Positions 12,550-21,596 of a DNA stretch of 64,000 bases are shown here, piece after piece. How positions within the stretch are numbered: position 1 is the stretch's first letter; every line of letters begins with the position of its first letter. The stretch covers positions 151,676-215,675 of the forward strand of contig VZSE01011543.1 in assembly GCA_013398275.1 (NCBI GenBank), in the 5' to 3' direction. The notes beneath the pieces were generated by a model. The model did not search any database. It worked only from the letters and a program-made list of their open reading frames with translations, and was not told where the DNA came from. The position numbers and the translations under genes are program-made. The stretch comes from Promerops cafer (Eukaryota; Chordata; Aves; Passeriformes; Nectariniidae).

Positions 12550-14429
12550 CTGTCGTAGCTACGAGATGAGCTCCTTTTCCTTAGAGCCATGGTTCCATGG
12601 CTGGTGTTTCCTGCAGGATACTCTGCAGGGAGAAAGCTGCAGTGGAAGTAGAAAAGTTCTTCATGACAGGGCACCAGGATTTTCTCCAACCAAAGTTACC
12701 AAAAGGAGATTCCCCTGGCACACTCCCACTTTTTAGTGCAGTTTTTTGACTTCAAGAAAGATTAAGCAGGGCACCCCTAAAGCCTGGAGCATCCCAAACA
12801 CAAACCTGTTGGATTCCATTAGCTGGCCAGAGCTCCCAGTTTGTGCTCCGAGCTCATTCCCAGTGTGCTGGTTCAATTCTGCAGCTAATCTGGGGTGCTT
12901 TGTTTTCCCAGCATCTTTTAATCAGGCTTAGCTCTAATCAGCACCAGAACATTAATAAATGTGAGCCTCCACAATCCCAAGCAGCCATGGGAAATGCTGG
13001 ATACAGTCATTTTCCCCGTTGGTCTTTCTGGTCCTGAAATCCCCCAATTATGTTTTGTATCAAGACGTGAGTAGTGGTCATTGCAAACTCCTGGTAGCAG
13101 GACAATCCCAAGATTTCCCACTCCTGTGACACTCTCAGAATGTGGGAATCAGAGCAAAGCCCACGTGTGGAAGGACCACAGAGCCTCTGGATCCAGGAGT
13201 CACCTCTGTGGCACCCACTCCCCTCCTCAGGAGACTCACAGCCTCCTTCCCTCTCCACCCAAAAGAGCAGAATTCATAAAATAGTTAATAAAATTAACCA
13301 CCCCCTCACTTTCTGGACTTTTAAATGTCTTTTAAGTAAGTGATCAGCAGCAGGAGCACGGTTTCTTTGTGGGCAGGTAATTCCATGTGCAGACGTAGTG
13401 AAACTTCCTCATCACATCCCTGGGACTGGCTCCTGTCAGGGATCACACAGGGCATTTATCCAGCTGAGGAATTTCTGTGATCCTAGCTCCATCCTGTCCA
13501 CAGCATCTCGGGACCTAAGCCTGAACAAACAGATTTATCGACTCTTTATCAAATTAATAGGGAACAGGATGAGAGCAGGAGGGAGAAAATGATTATTTCT
13601 CTTTAAGGGTTCAAAAATCTGTGAATTAAAAAAAAAAAAACACAACCCCAAACAGTGTTTTTATATTAAAAAGTGGAGAACAGAGTGTTAGAAGATGTGA
13701 ATCCCCATGGCAAGACCTATTCACGGGCCCCAGGTGAGCGAGGTACCTATGGCAGGGCAGAGCAGGGCTGCACTCCCTGAAAATGATGGGATTTCCTCTG
13801 GCAGGGTGGCAGAGCAGGAACTCACTGGGCTGGGCCTGGAGCCCAAATTTTGTCCAGTCCTGAGATGTTGCCACAACAAACGGGGGACACAAAATAAGCA
13901 GGACTTGAGAGTGGCTGCTGCTGGAATTCTGCCTCAATCCATTGAATTCCTCCTTCATGGCATCCTCTTTCCCAGGACAGACCAAGATCTGATCCAGCTC
14001 CCCGTCAGAGCCTCTCCCTCCCAATCCAAGCTGCGTCTCAACCTCACCCTCATCTCTGCCTCTTTCTCTGCCTGTTTCCCTGTGCTTTGGCTATCTTTTC
14101 CAGGAAAATGCCATTCCAAGCTGAAATCTGGTGCTCCAGCAGCTTTCTGGTGTCCTTGGCTGCTTCAATTCCGTGTCAGGAGCATTTCAAAGGGGCCTGA
14201 GGACTCCCAGTGCCCTGCCTGGCTCATCCCAGTAGCCTGAGCTCCCACAGCCCAGCCCCGAAGTGTTTAAGGGCTTGTTGTTGCTTTTTGTTATTATTAA
14301 TATTATTACTCTGCTTGTTCTGGCACAAAAACCCCTTTTCTATTCTCCTGCCCTGCTTAGAATTTTGGTCAAAGTTTAATTAAATTGAGAGGAGCTGGAA
14401 AAACCGCATAATTCCAAAGTAAATGAAAG
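12550..14429. other. Non-coding stretch, no gene seen
   Basis: The open frames reach 177 codons (13707-14240, plus) but have no recognisable domain and no plausible splice framework. There is a short poly-A at 13628-13640. No mobile element was recognised. Confidence 0.5.
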
Positions 14430-14980
14430 CAGTGGCTCTCGCCGGGGGTGGCAGCCCTGGGGACGCGGGTGCTGCAGGCGGTGGGAGGGGGAAATTCCCG
14501 CAGCCCCGCACTGAAATACCCTTGGAAATGTGGATTTTCCTGGCTGGAGGAGGGGGAGAAGGGGGAGAAGGGCTGTGTTTGGAGGATGCTGGAAGGTGGG
14601 GAAGCACCCCGGGCCGGCAGAACGAAGCCCTTGTTTGTCCTGCCCGTGCGGTCAGGCGCCGTGGGTGGGAGCAGGGGGGATCTGTTTTCCCAGGCTCCCT
14701 GCCATCAGGAATTACTGAGCTGCCATGAAATGGGAGGAAATATTTCATTATAGGCACATGCGCTTCAATTTCACATGATGGAAACTTCGGGATCAGCTTT
14801 CGCTGCCGCCCGCCCGCCCTCCTTCCCTGCGTGCGCCTCATTCCTGCCGGAGAGGGACAATGCCGGGCATCCCCAGCCTGCTCCTCCTCGCCCTGCTCCC
14901 TCCTGGGGGGTCCAGGGCGCCCTCCTTCCTCCAGAACTTCTCCTCGCACTCCGGGGTGCAACTCCCTGGGGGTGCTGCCA
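14430..14980. promoter_or_regulatory. CpG-rich block, candidate promoter
   Basis: GC content and CpG density rise sharply, with CCGCCCGCCCGCCC near 14804-14818. G-tracts at about 14545-14575 (GGAGGGGGAGAAGGGGGAGA) could form a G-quadruplex. The block contains the signal-peptide-like start at 14860. It is followed by low-complexity DNA rather than by a visible coding exon, so it may be a promoter of an unseen transcript, a GC-rich repeat context, or an intragenic CpG island. Confidence 0.45.
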
Positions 14981-15210
14981 AGTGGAAATCCCAGCCTGGA
15001 GGCAATTTTTTAAAAAATAAAATACATGAGATTTGGCAGAAATGGGGTTTGGGGAGAGAAGGAAGGGAAAGGGAAGGGAAATCCCACTATTCTCCCTGCC
15101 CAGAGTTTTGGGAGCGGCCAAGCTTTGGGAGCGGGGAGGTAAAAAGGAGCTGCAAGCACCCAGCAAGGAGATATCCCCACGGCTCTTTTTTTTTTTTTTT
15201 TTTTTTTTAA
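14860..15210 (+). CDS. Possible first exon with signal-peptide-like start
   Basis: An ATG in fair context (ACAATGC) opens a frame that begins MPGIPSLLLLALLPPGGSRA, which has the hydrophobic core and small-residue cleavage region of a secretory signal peptide. It continues PSFLQNFSSH. The frame runs for 116 codons but ends in a poly-T tract (a poly-Phe run), so only the first 30 to 50 codons could be real, and a splice donor would be needed. No strong donor was found: GGGGTGCAAC and AAGTGG are poor. A chance Leu-rich run in GC-rich DNA is a serious alternative. No family was recognised. Confidence 0.2.
   Translation: MPGIPSLLLLALLPPGGSRAPSFLQNFSSHSGVQLPGGAAKWKSQPGGNFLKNKIHEIWQKWGLGREGREREGKSHYSPCPEFWERPSFGSGEVKRSCKHPARRYPHGSFFFFFFF
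15186..15208 (+). repeat. Poly-T tract of 23
   Basis: A homopolymer run of 23 T is followed by AAAAAA. It may be the antisense tail of a retroposed sequence, but no element body was recognised on either side. Confidence 0.9.
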
Positions 15211-15390
15211 AAAACCTCTTTATTTTGGAGTGACATCTGTCAGGGCTGGTGTGGCAAAGCACCGGAGACTCCTGATTCCCCTCTGCCACCCCGCACACAA
15301 TTCCTGCAGGACAGGATGCGGTGACAAACCCCTCAAGCTACCAAACCCAGCCTGGTGGGATTTAATCTTTTTGTCCCCCAGACTGTAACA

Positions 15391-15725
15391 CTTTTCTATC
15401 CCCAACTCTCTCTTCTCCCCCATTTAACCCCTTTTCTATCCCCTAACTTTCTTCTCCCATCATTTAACCACTTTTCTGTCCCCAAACTCTCTCTTCTCCC
15501 ATCATTTATCCCCTTTTCCGTCCCCAAACTCTCTCTTTTCCCCATTTAACCCCTTTTCCGTCCCCAAACTCTCTCTTCTCCCATCATTTAACCCCTTTTC
15601 TATCCCCAAACTCTCTCTTCTCCCCCATTTAACCCCTTTTCTATCCCCAAACTCTCTCTTCTCCCCCATTTAACCCCTTTTCCGTCCCCAAACTGCCTCC
15701 TCGTCCCATTTCAACGAACCCCTTC
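15391..15725. repeat. CT-rich minisatellite, ~41 bp x 8
   Basis: Eight head-to-tail units begin at about 15391, 15431, 15471, 15513, 15553, 15595, 15636 and 15677, each 40-42 bp long. Each starts CTTTTCTATCCCCAAA or CTTTTCCGTCCCCAAA, continues CTCTCTCTTCTCCC and ends CATTTAACCC. Two subtypes (CTATCC and CCGTCC) are interspersed, as expected from unequal exchange. The strand is strongly pyrimidine-biased. It ends about 100 bp before a CpG island. Confidence 0.92.
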
Positions 15726-15824
15726 TCTCCCGTAAATTGGAGCCAGACCAGAAAAAAAGAAAAACGCAGCGAGGCGAGGATGGAGAGGGACAAATTCTCC
15801 TTTTTTTCCTCGGTGGGCTGTGAG

Positions 15825-16080
15825 CCCCCGAGAAGCCGGAGTGCTGCAGGGGGGCACCTCCCGGGGGGCTCGGCGGCGCCCGCCCGTGTCACGGGGTTAA
15901 TGCCGGGGGTCGGGGGCAGCGCCTGGCGCCCGCCCGGGGGGACCCTCCCCGGGACGGCTTCCCCCGGACCCCTCCCTGCCCTTGGTCCCCCTGGCCGGCC
16001 CCGCTCGGAGCCCCGGCGGCTCCCCCAGCCCGGCGTCCCCGGGGGTCCCCGGCCTGGAGCCCCCCGGTCACTCCCGTCCG
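15825..16080. promoter_or_regulatory. Strong CpG island with G-quadruplex potential
   Basis: I estimate roughly 35 CpG in about 250 bp, with very high GC. G-tracts at 15893, 15905, 15912 and 15936 could form a quadruplex on the plus strand. No convincing start codon with downstream exon was found, and the minus-strand frame across it is continuous with the neighbouring tandem array, hence an artefact. A promoter role is an inference from composition. Confidence 0.55.
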
Positions 16081-16082
16081 GC

Positions 16083-16299
16083 TTGGGGAGGGATGGGAAC
16101 AGGAATAAGGAGAAAAATAGGAATAAAAATAGGAATAAAAATTGAAATCGGGATGTAAGGATGAGGATGAGGATGAGGATGAGGATGAGGATGAGGATGA
16201 GGATGAGAATAAGAATAAGAATAAGAATAAGAATAAGAATAAGAATAAGAATAAGAATAAGAATAAGAATAAGAATAAGAATAAGAATAAGAATAAGAA
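16083..16299 (+). repeat. Compound hexamer microsatellite
   Basis: The array runs in steps: irregular GGAATAAAAATA-type units (16096-16145), then about seven ATGAGG units (16160-16206), then about fifteen AATAAG units (16207-16299). The long acidic Asp-Glu/Asn-Lys frames on the plus strand are translations of these motifs and not genes. Confidence 0.95.
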
Positions 16300-16300
16300 N
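16300..16300. other. Assembly gap, single N
   Basis: One undetermined base lies exactly at the switch from AATAAG to AAAGG units. A gap placed there suggests that the true length of the array is unknown and that the two arrays may have been joined by the assembler. Confidence 0.95.
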
Positions 16301-16780
16301 AAAGGAAAGGAAAGGAAAGGAAAGGAAAGGAAAGGAAAGGAAAGGAAAGGAAAGGAAAGGAAAGGAAAGGAAAGGAAAGGAAAGGAAAGGAAAGGAAAGG
16401 AAAGGAAAGGAAAGGAAAGGAAAGGAAAGGAAAGGAAAGGAAAGGAAAGGAAAGGAAAGGAAAGGAAAGGAAAGGAAAGGAAAGGAAAGGAAAGGAAAGG
16501 AAAGGAAAGGAAAGGAAAGGAAAGGAAAGGAAAGGAAAGGAAAGGAAAGGAAAGGAAAGGAAAGGAAAGGAAAGGAAAGGAAAGGAAAGGAAAGGAAAGG
16601 AAAGGAAAGGAAAGGAAAGGAAAGGAAAGGAAAGGAAAGGAAAGGAAAGGAAAGGAAAGGAAAGGAAAGGAAAGGAAAGGAAAGGAAAGGAAAGGAAAGG
16701 AAAGGAAAGGAAAGGAAAGGAAAGGAAAGGAAAGGAAAGGAAAGGAAAGGAAAGGAAAGGAAAGGAAAGGAAAGGAAAGG
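16301..16780 (+). repeat. (AAAGG)96 perfect pentanucleotide array
   Basis: 480 bp of AAAGG without a single interruption, purely purine on the plus strand. Such mirror-symmetric polypurine tracts can form triplex (H-)DNA. The long Lys-Gly-Arg-Glu and Leu-Ser-Phe-Pro frames are artefacts. The perfection implies recent expansion, or consensus smoothing by the assembler next to the gap at 16300. Confidence 0.97.
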
Positions 16781-16880
16781 TAAAAGGATAAAGGCATAAA
16801 ATGATAAAATGATAAAATGAAAAGGAACATAGAAAAGGAAAATGGAAGGCAGGAAAAAAGGGGAAAGGGGGAAAGAATTT
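16781..16880 (+). repeat. Decayed edge of the AAAGG array
   Basis: Irregular AAAGG, ATAAAATG and AAAGGGG motifs (for example three ATAAAATG units near 16796-16820) grade out of the perfect array into single-copy DNA. Confidence 0.7.
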
Positions 16881-18354
16881 AATGTTAAATCAAGATTGAT
16901 TACAGCACAGGGCGCTGATGTCTGAGGATGCTCATTACTCGGCAGGGGCTCGTTCCTAGCCCCTGGATAAGCGGAGCAGGGCACTCCCAGTGCCCGCGGG
17001 CACCCGCTGGAAGCTGCCCCTTCCCAGCCCGAGCTTTCCAGAGCTCCCTCCAGCCATCACTCCCAGCAGCCCCTGATTTCATTCCTCTGGCGCAGCTGTA
17101 AGAAATAATATTTCTTTCTGCATAAATTGCTAGTTTTGCACCTTGCTAGATTCCATATCTTTTATCCAGCCTTGAAACCGTCGTGCACACAAAGGCAAAG
17201 TCTGGGAGGAATTTTTACAAATGAGTAATAAACCCCGGGGGGGAAAAAAAAAAAAAAAAAAGATTTATGATGGAAAGCTGCCACAACCTTAAGTGGATAA
17301 TTCAATTTTTACTCTCTTTCTTTGTTCCCTACAGAGGCACTTAGGGCTACAAAGCCCGGGCACACCCGGGGCTGTTGATCCTGGGGCTCGGGAACATCCC
17401 AGCGCTGTTTTCCAGCGGCTCCTGCCCGGGGACACGCTCACTGTGAGCCAGCAGCGCTGATAAATCCCGACTTGGCTTTCTGGGGGCTCCCCTCTCTTGT
17501 TCCCACCTCTTGGGGTTTGTCCGGATTTTCTTCTAAGCGTTTTTGTTGGGAGAACTCTCTGAACAGGTTGAGGTCTCTGTGTCTTTTCCTAACAAACCTC
17601 GATAAATTACAGGATGAGGATTTTTGGGTGCTCTGATTGTGACTAAATTCTGATTTCTATCCTCGTGTGTTACTCTGCACCTTCTTCATCAATTTTTAAA
17701 GTTTTTTTAACCAAAGAAAATCTTTTAAAACTGGTAGAGATCCAAACTCTCACAAGGGTATTTTTGATAAAAACCAAACTGGGTCAGGGCAAAATGCAGA
17801 AATAGAGGGAAAAATTCCCTCCATGGACCAAAACTCCCGAGTTTTTGTGGACAATGCTTTGTATCCCCTGGAACTTGCTGGGCTGTTGCTTCCCATTAAA
17901 TTTCTTGTGGGAATAACACCATTCAAAAAGGGGAATATGGAGAAGTGATGAAAAGGAGAAAGCTGTTTCCTAGGAATCCTGTGGCTGAGCGTGATTTCCT
18001 CCCAAACTGGCTGGCAGGAATGAGATTATTTCCATTACAGCTGCAAAATTTACTGCTTGAATCCAAATTTCATTGAATTGAAAAATTCCATAGCCTGGGC
18101 TTATCCACTCAGTTGATTCTAGGTCTCAAAATTGAAGCTAAAAATAGCTTGGAGAAATTCCCATTAGAGAAATTAGAGTTGTTGATGCAGCCCAAAAATC
18201 GATTTATGTTTGTTTAGGGTGTGTGTTTTTCAAAGAAGGGCATGATTTGCCTTTTTTATCCTGATTTTTATTTTTTTAAATCAACATCTCAAACATTCCC
18301 CTGGGTTGAAAAAGCATTACAGCAGGAATGTGCAATCAGAGCACCCACAAACAT
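16881..18354. other. Non-coding stretch, no gene seen
   Basis: There is a G7-A18 run at about 17237-17261. The AT-rich part at 17080-17230 is repeat-free. No open frame with recognisable features occurs. A conserved non-coding element is possible at 17080-17230 but cannot be tested here. Confidence 0.5.
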
Positions 18355-18723
18355 GGGATCACAGCAAAATATGGAATTACAGCATTCACACACACGGAAT
18401 CACAGCAAAATATGGAATTACAGCATTCACACACACGGAATCACAGCAAAATATGGAATTACAGCATTCACACACACGGAATCACAGCAAAATATGGAAT
18501 TACAGCATTCACACACACGGAATCACAGCAAAATATGGAATTACAGCATTCACACACACGGAATCACAGCAAAATATGGAATTACAGCATTCACACACAC
18601 GGAATCACAGCAAAATATGGAATTACAGCATTCACACACACGGAATCACAGCAAAATATGGAATTACAGCATTCACACACACGGAATCACAGCAAAATAT
18701 GGAATTACAGCATTCACACACGT
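18355..18723 (+). repeat. 41-bp satellite, nine tandem units
   Basis: Nine units of exactly 41 bp start at 18355, 18396, 18437, 18478, 18519, 18560, 18601, 18642 and 18683. Each unit is itself two related half-units, GGAATCACAGCAAAATAT (18 bp) and GGAATTACAGCATTCACA plus CACAC (23 bp). Most copies are identical. Because 41 is not a multiple of three and the unit has no stop, long frames are open in all three plus frames; these are artefacts. Confidence 0.97.
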
Positions 18724-20260
18724 GGAATCACAGCATAAAAATGGAATTACAGCACAAATGTGCAGTCAGATCACCCCCATGCAAGGAATCACAGCACAAA
18801 AATGGAATCATGGCATTCACACAAATGGAATCACAGGAAAAACATGGAATTGCAGCAGGAATATGTGATCACAGCACACACACACACGGAATTATAGCAC
18901 ACACATGGAATTACACGGGAATGTGCCATCAGAGCACCCACAAACATGGAATCACAGAAAAAAANNNNACATGGAATCACAGCAAAATATGGAATTACAG
19001 CATTCACACACGTGGAATCACAGCAAAACATGGAATTACAGCAGGAACATGCCATAACATAACACACACCTGTGGAATCACAGGAAAAACATGGAATTAA
19101 AACATGACTGTGCAATCAGAGCACATTCACAAACAGAATCACAGCACAAACATGGAATTACAGCAGGGATGTGCAACCAGAGCACCCCCACACCTGGAAT
19201 CACAGCATAAAAATGGAATTACAGCATAAATGTGCAGTCAGATCACCCCCACACAAGGAATCACAGCACAAAAATGGAATCACTGCATTCACACACGTGG
19301 AATCACAGCAAAATATGGAATTACAGCATTCACACACACGGAATCACAGCAAAATATGGAATTACAGCATTCACACACATGGAATCACAGCATAAAAATG
19401 GAATTACAGCACAAATGTGCAGTCAGATCACCCCCATGCAAGGAATCACAGCACAAAAATGGAATCATGGCATTCACACAAATGGAATCACAGGAAAAAC
19501 ATGGAATTGCAGCAGGAATATGTGATCACAGCACACACACACACGGAATTATAGCACACACATGGAATTACACGGGAATGTGCCATCAGAGCACCCACAA
19601 ACATGGAATCACAGAAAAAAAATGGAATCACAGAAAAAAAATGGAGTCACGGAAAAGAAAAATGGAATCACAGGAAGAAATGGAATCACAGAAAAGAAAA
19701 ATGGAATCACAGGGAAAAAAAATGGATTCACAGAAAAAAATGGAATTACAGAAAAGAAAATGGAATCACAGAAAAGAAAAATGGAATCACAGGAAAAACA
19801 TGGAATTGCAGCAGGAATATGTGATCACAGCACACACACACACGGAATTATAGCACACACATGGAATTACACGGGAATGTGCCATCAGAGCACCCACAAA
19901 CATGGAATCACAGAAAAAAAATGGAATCACAGAAAAAAAATGGAGTCACGGAAAAGAAAAATGGAATCACAGGAAGAAATGGAATCACAGAAAAGAAAAA
20001 TGGAATCACAGGGGAAAAAAATGGATTCACAGAAAAAAATGGAATTACAGAAAAGAAAATGGAATCACAGAAAAGAAAAATGGAATCACAGGGAAAAAAA
20101 TGGAATCATGGCACGAAAATGGAACCACAGCACAATGATGGGATCACAGCATCCTCCAACATGGAACCACAGCAGAAATGTGGAATCACAGCAGGAATGT
20201 GCGGTCAGAGCAGCCACGCACACCTGGAATCACAGCACGCACACGGAATTACAGAGAAAT
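18724..20260 (+). repeat. Diverged GGAATYACAGCA satellite with higher-order repeats
   Basis: The same ~20-bp monomer (TGGAATCACAG plus a variable tail) continues in mixed forms, with tails such as CAAAAATGT, AAAAAGAAAA or CACACACACA. Higher-order order is visible. A 241-bp block at 18724-18964 recurs without a seen difference at 19381-19621 (offset 657). A 299-bp block at 19492-19790 is repeated directly at 19791-20089 with about one difference. The array fades after about 20260 into GC-rich single-copy DNA. Confidence 0.93.
18965..18968. other. Assembly gap, four Ns
   Basis: Four Ns interrupt the satellite immediately after a 241-bp block that is also present downstream. The copy number and order of blocks around the gap should not be trusted. 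Confidence 0.95.
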
Positions 20261-20799
20261 GTGTGCTCGCGTCACACACGCACTCATCGCTCTCACAGCG
20301 ATGTGACTTCGGGTCACCTCGCTGTCCCCCCACCCCCAGAGCCCCTCGCACCCCCTGTCCCCACCCTGGGCACCCTGCAGGGGCACCCACCTCTCCCCCT
20401 CACGCAGCCACCAGGCACACAGGCATATTTTTATTGCAGCTGTCAGGAACATGAAAAACCTTTCTGCCAGCACTCAGCACGGGCAATTTATGAGCCTGCT
20501 CTGTTTGAGTGAAGAAGCGGGGGGTGGGGTGGGGATCAGGGCAGAAATGATGGGAGACAAAATGGCCCATAAATTGTTCGCCATGATTTACACTGGAGTC
20601 CATTTGCAGCCTATTTTTTTTTTTTTTTTTCGGAGCCTCACACACACACAGATCCCTGTCCCGCTCTGCTTCGCGCTGGGGTCCTGAGCCGGCCCAGCTG
20701 GAGGAAGGCAGCGATCAGAGTTCAGTTGGTGCAGACAGAGCTAAAGTAAACAGCCGTGGTCATTCAGCAGGCAGTTAGCAGCCTTTGGACAGATGAGCC
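20261..20799. other. Non-coding stretch, no gene seen
   Basis: Single-copy DNA with a poly-T run (20612-20630) and a short CACACACACA run. The part 20535-20610 is repeat-free and could be a conserved element. No gene was recognised. Confidence 0.5.
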
Positions 20800-21010
20800 G
20801 GGCTCGGCAGGACCACACACGCAAAGCCCCGCGGACCACACAGGGACCGGCTCCGCACGCAACTCATGCCCGGGGACCCTCCCCTCCCACCGGGCTGCGG
20901 CTTCCCGGGGGCTCCGGCCCCGCTGCAGCCCCGGGAATCGCTTCCTGCCCTGCTCGCAGGGTGATTAACTCTGTCCCCGCGGCGCGGCGAGCGGGGTGTG
21001 CATTCCTCGG
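20800..21010. promoter_or_regulatory. Small CpG-rich patch
   Basis: CpG-dense sequence, including CCCCGCGGCGCGGCGAGCGG near 20976-20995. It has neither a clear TATA box nor a convincing first exon. A promoter or an intragenic island is possible by composition only. Confidence 0.4.
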
Positions 21011-21400
21011 CAGAAGACGGAGTGTACTGCTGGAAGAATGCCACCGCTACTTCCACAGCTCGTAAAGCCATCTGCTGACCTTCTCCTTGCTCCCCTCAGG
21101 CCCGCCCTGTCGGGCTCCTACCTCGCACTGGCACCTCCATGGCTCCCTAACGAGGTACCAAACCGGAGTTAACAGCCTCTTTCCCCCGATTTTTGACCCA
21201 AAAAAAAGCCCTTCGGGGAGCAACGCTCTGTGCCGAGGCTGAAAACCTTCTAGAACTTTCCTGAAACTTCACCTTGGTTTGGGAGCCCCTCCCCTGGGCT
21301 GGGCTGTGTGTACAGCTAAATCACCTGGAAATTACAGGTAACCAGCCTGCTCAGGAACAGCACGGCATCCTTCCTCCTTCAGCAGTGCCAGGAGGGAGGG

Positions 21401-21596
21401 AGAGCATCCCTGAACCCCAGGAGATGAAGGGAGAAATATCCCTGAACCCCTGGATGAAAGGAGAAATATCTCTGAACCCCTGGATGAAGGGAGAAATATC
21501 CCTGACCCCCTGGATGAAAGAGAGCATCCCTGAACCCCAGGATGAAGGGAGAGCATCCCTGAACCCCCAGGATGAAGGAAGAAGCATCCCTGAGCC
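21401..21596 (+). repeat. 30-bp minisatellite, seven units
   Basis: Units start at 21401, 21431, 21461, 21491, 21521, 21550 and 21581. Two subtypes alternate, one starting AGAGCATCCCTGAACCCC and one starting GAGAAATATCCCTGAACCCC; both contain GGATGAAGG. As the unit is 30 bp, a ten-residue periodic open frame results (21274-21603), which is not evidence of a gene. Confidence 0.92.

Noticed and set aside
15641..16984. 447-codon minus-strand frame and overlapping 313- and 213-codon frames
   Set aside because: They are translations of the AAAGG and AATAAG arrays plus the CpG island; the unit contains no stop in several frames and the frame runs through an N.
18355..18723. Regular repeats of 41 bp considered as a CRISPR array
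   Set aside because: Units are contiguous without unique spacers, and the genome is vertebrate.
18221..20512. Several 200-316-codon plus-strand frames with His/Asn/Lys-rich periodic peptides
   Set aside because: The satellite units lack stop codons and a 41-bp period keeps all three frames open; there is no sign of selection or gene structure.
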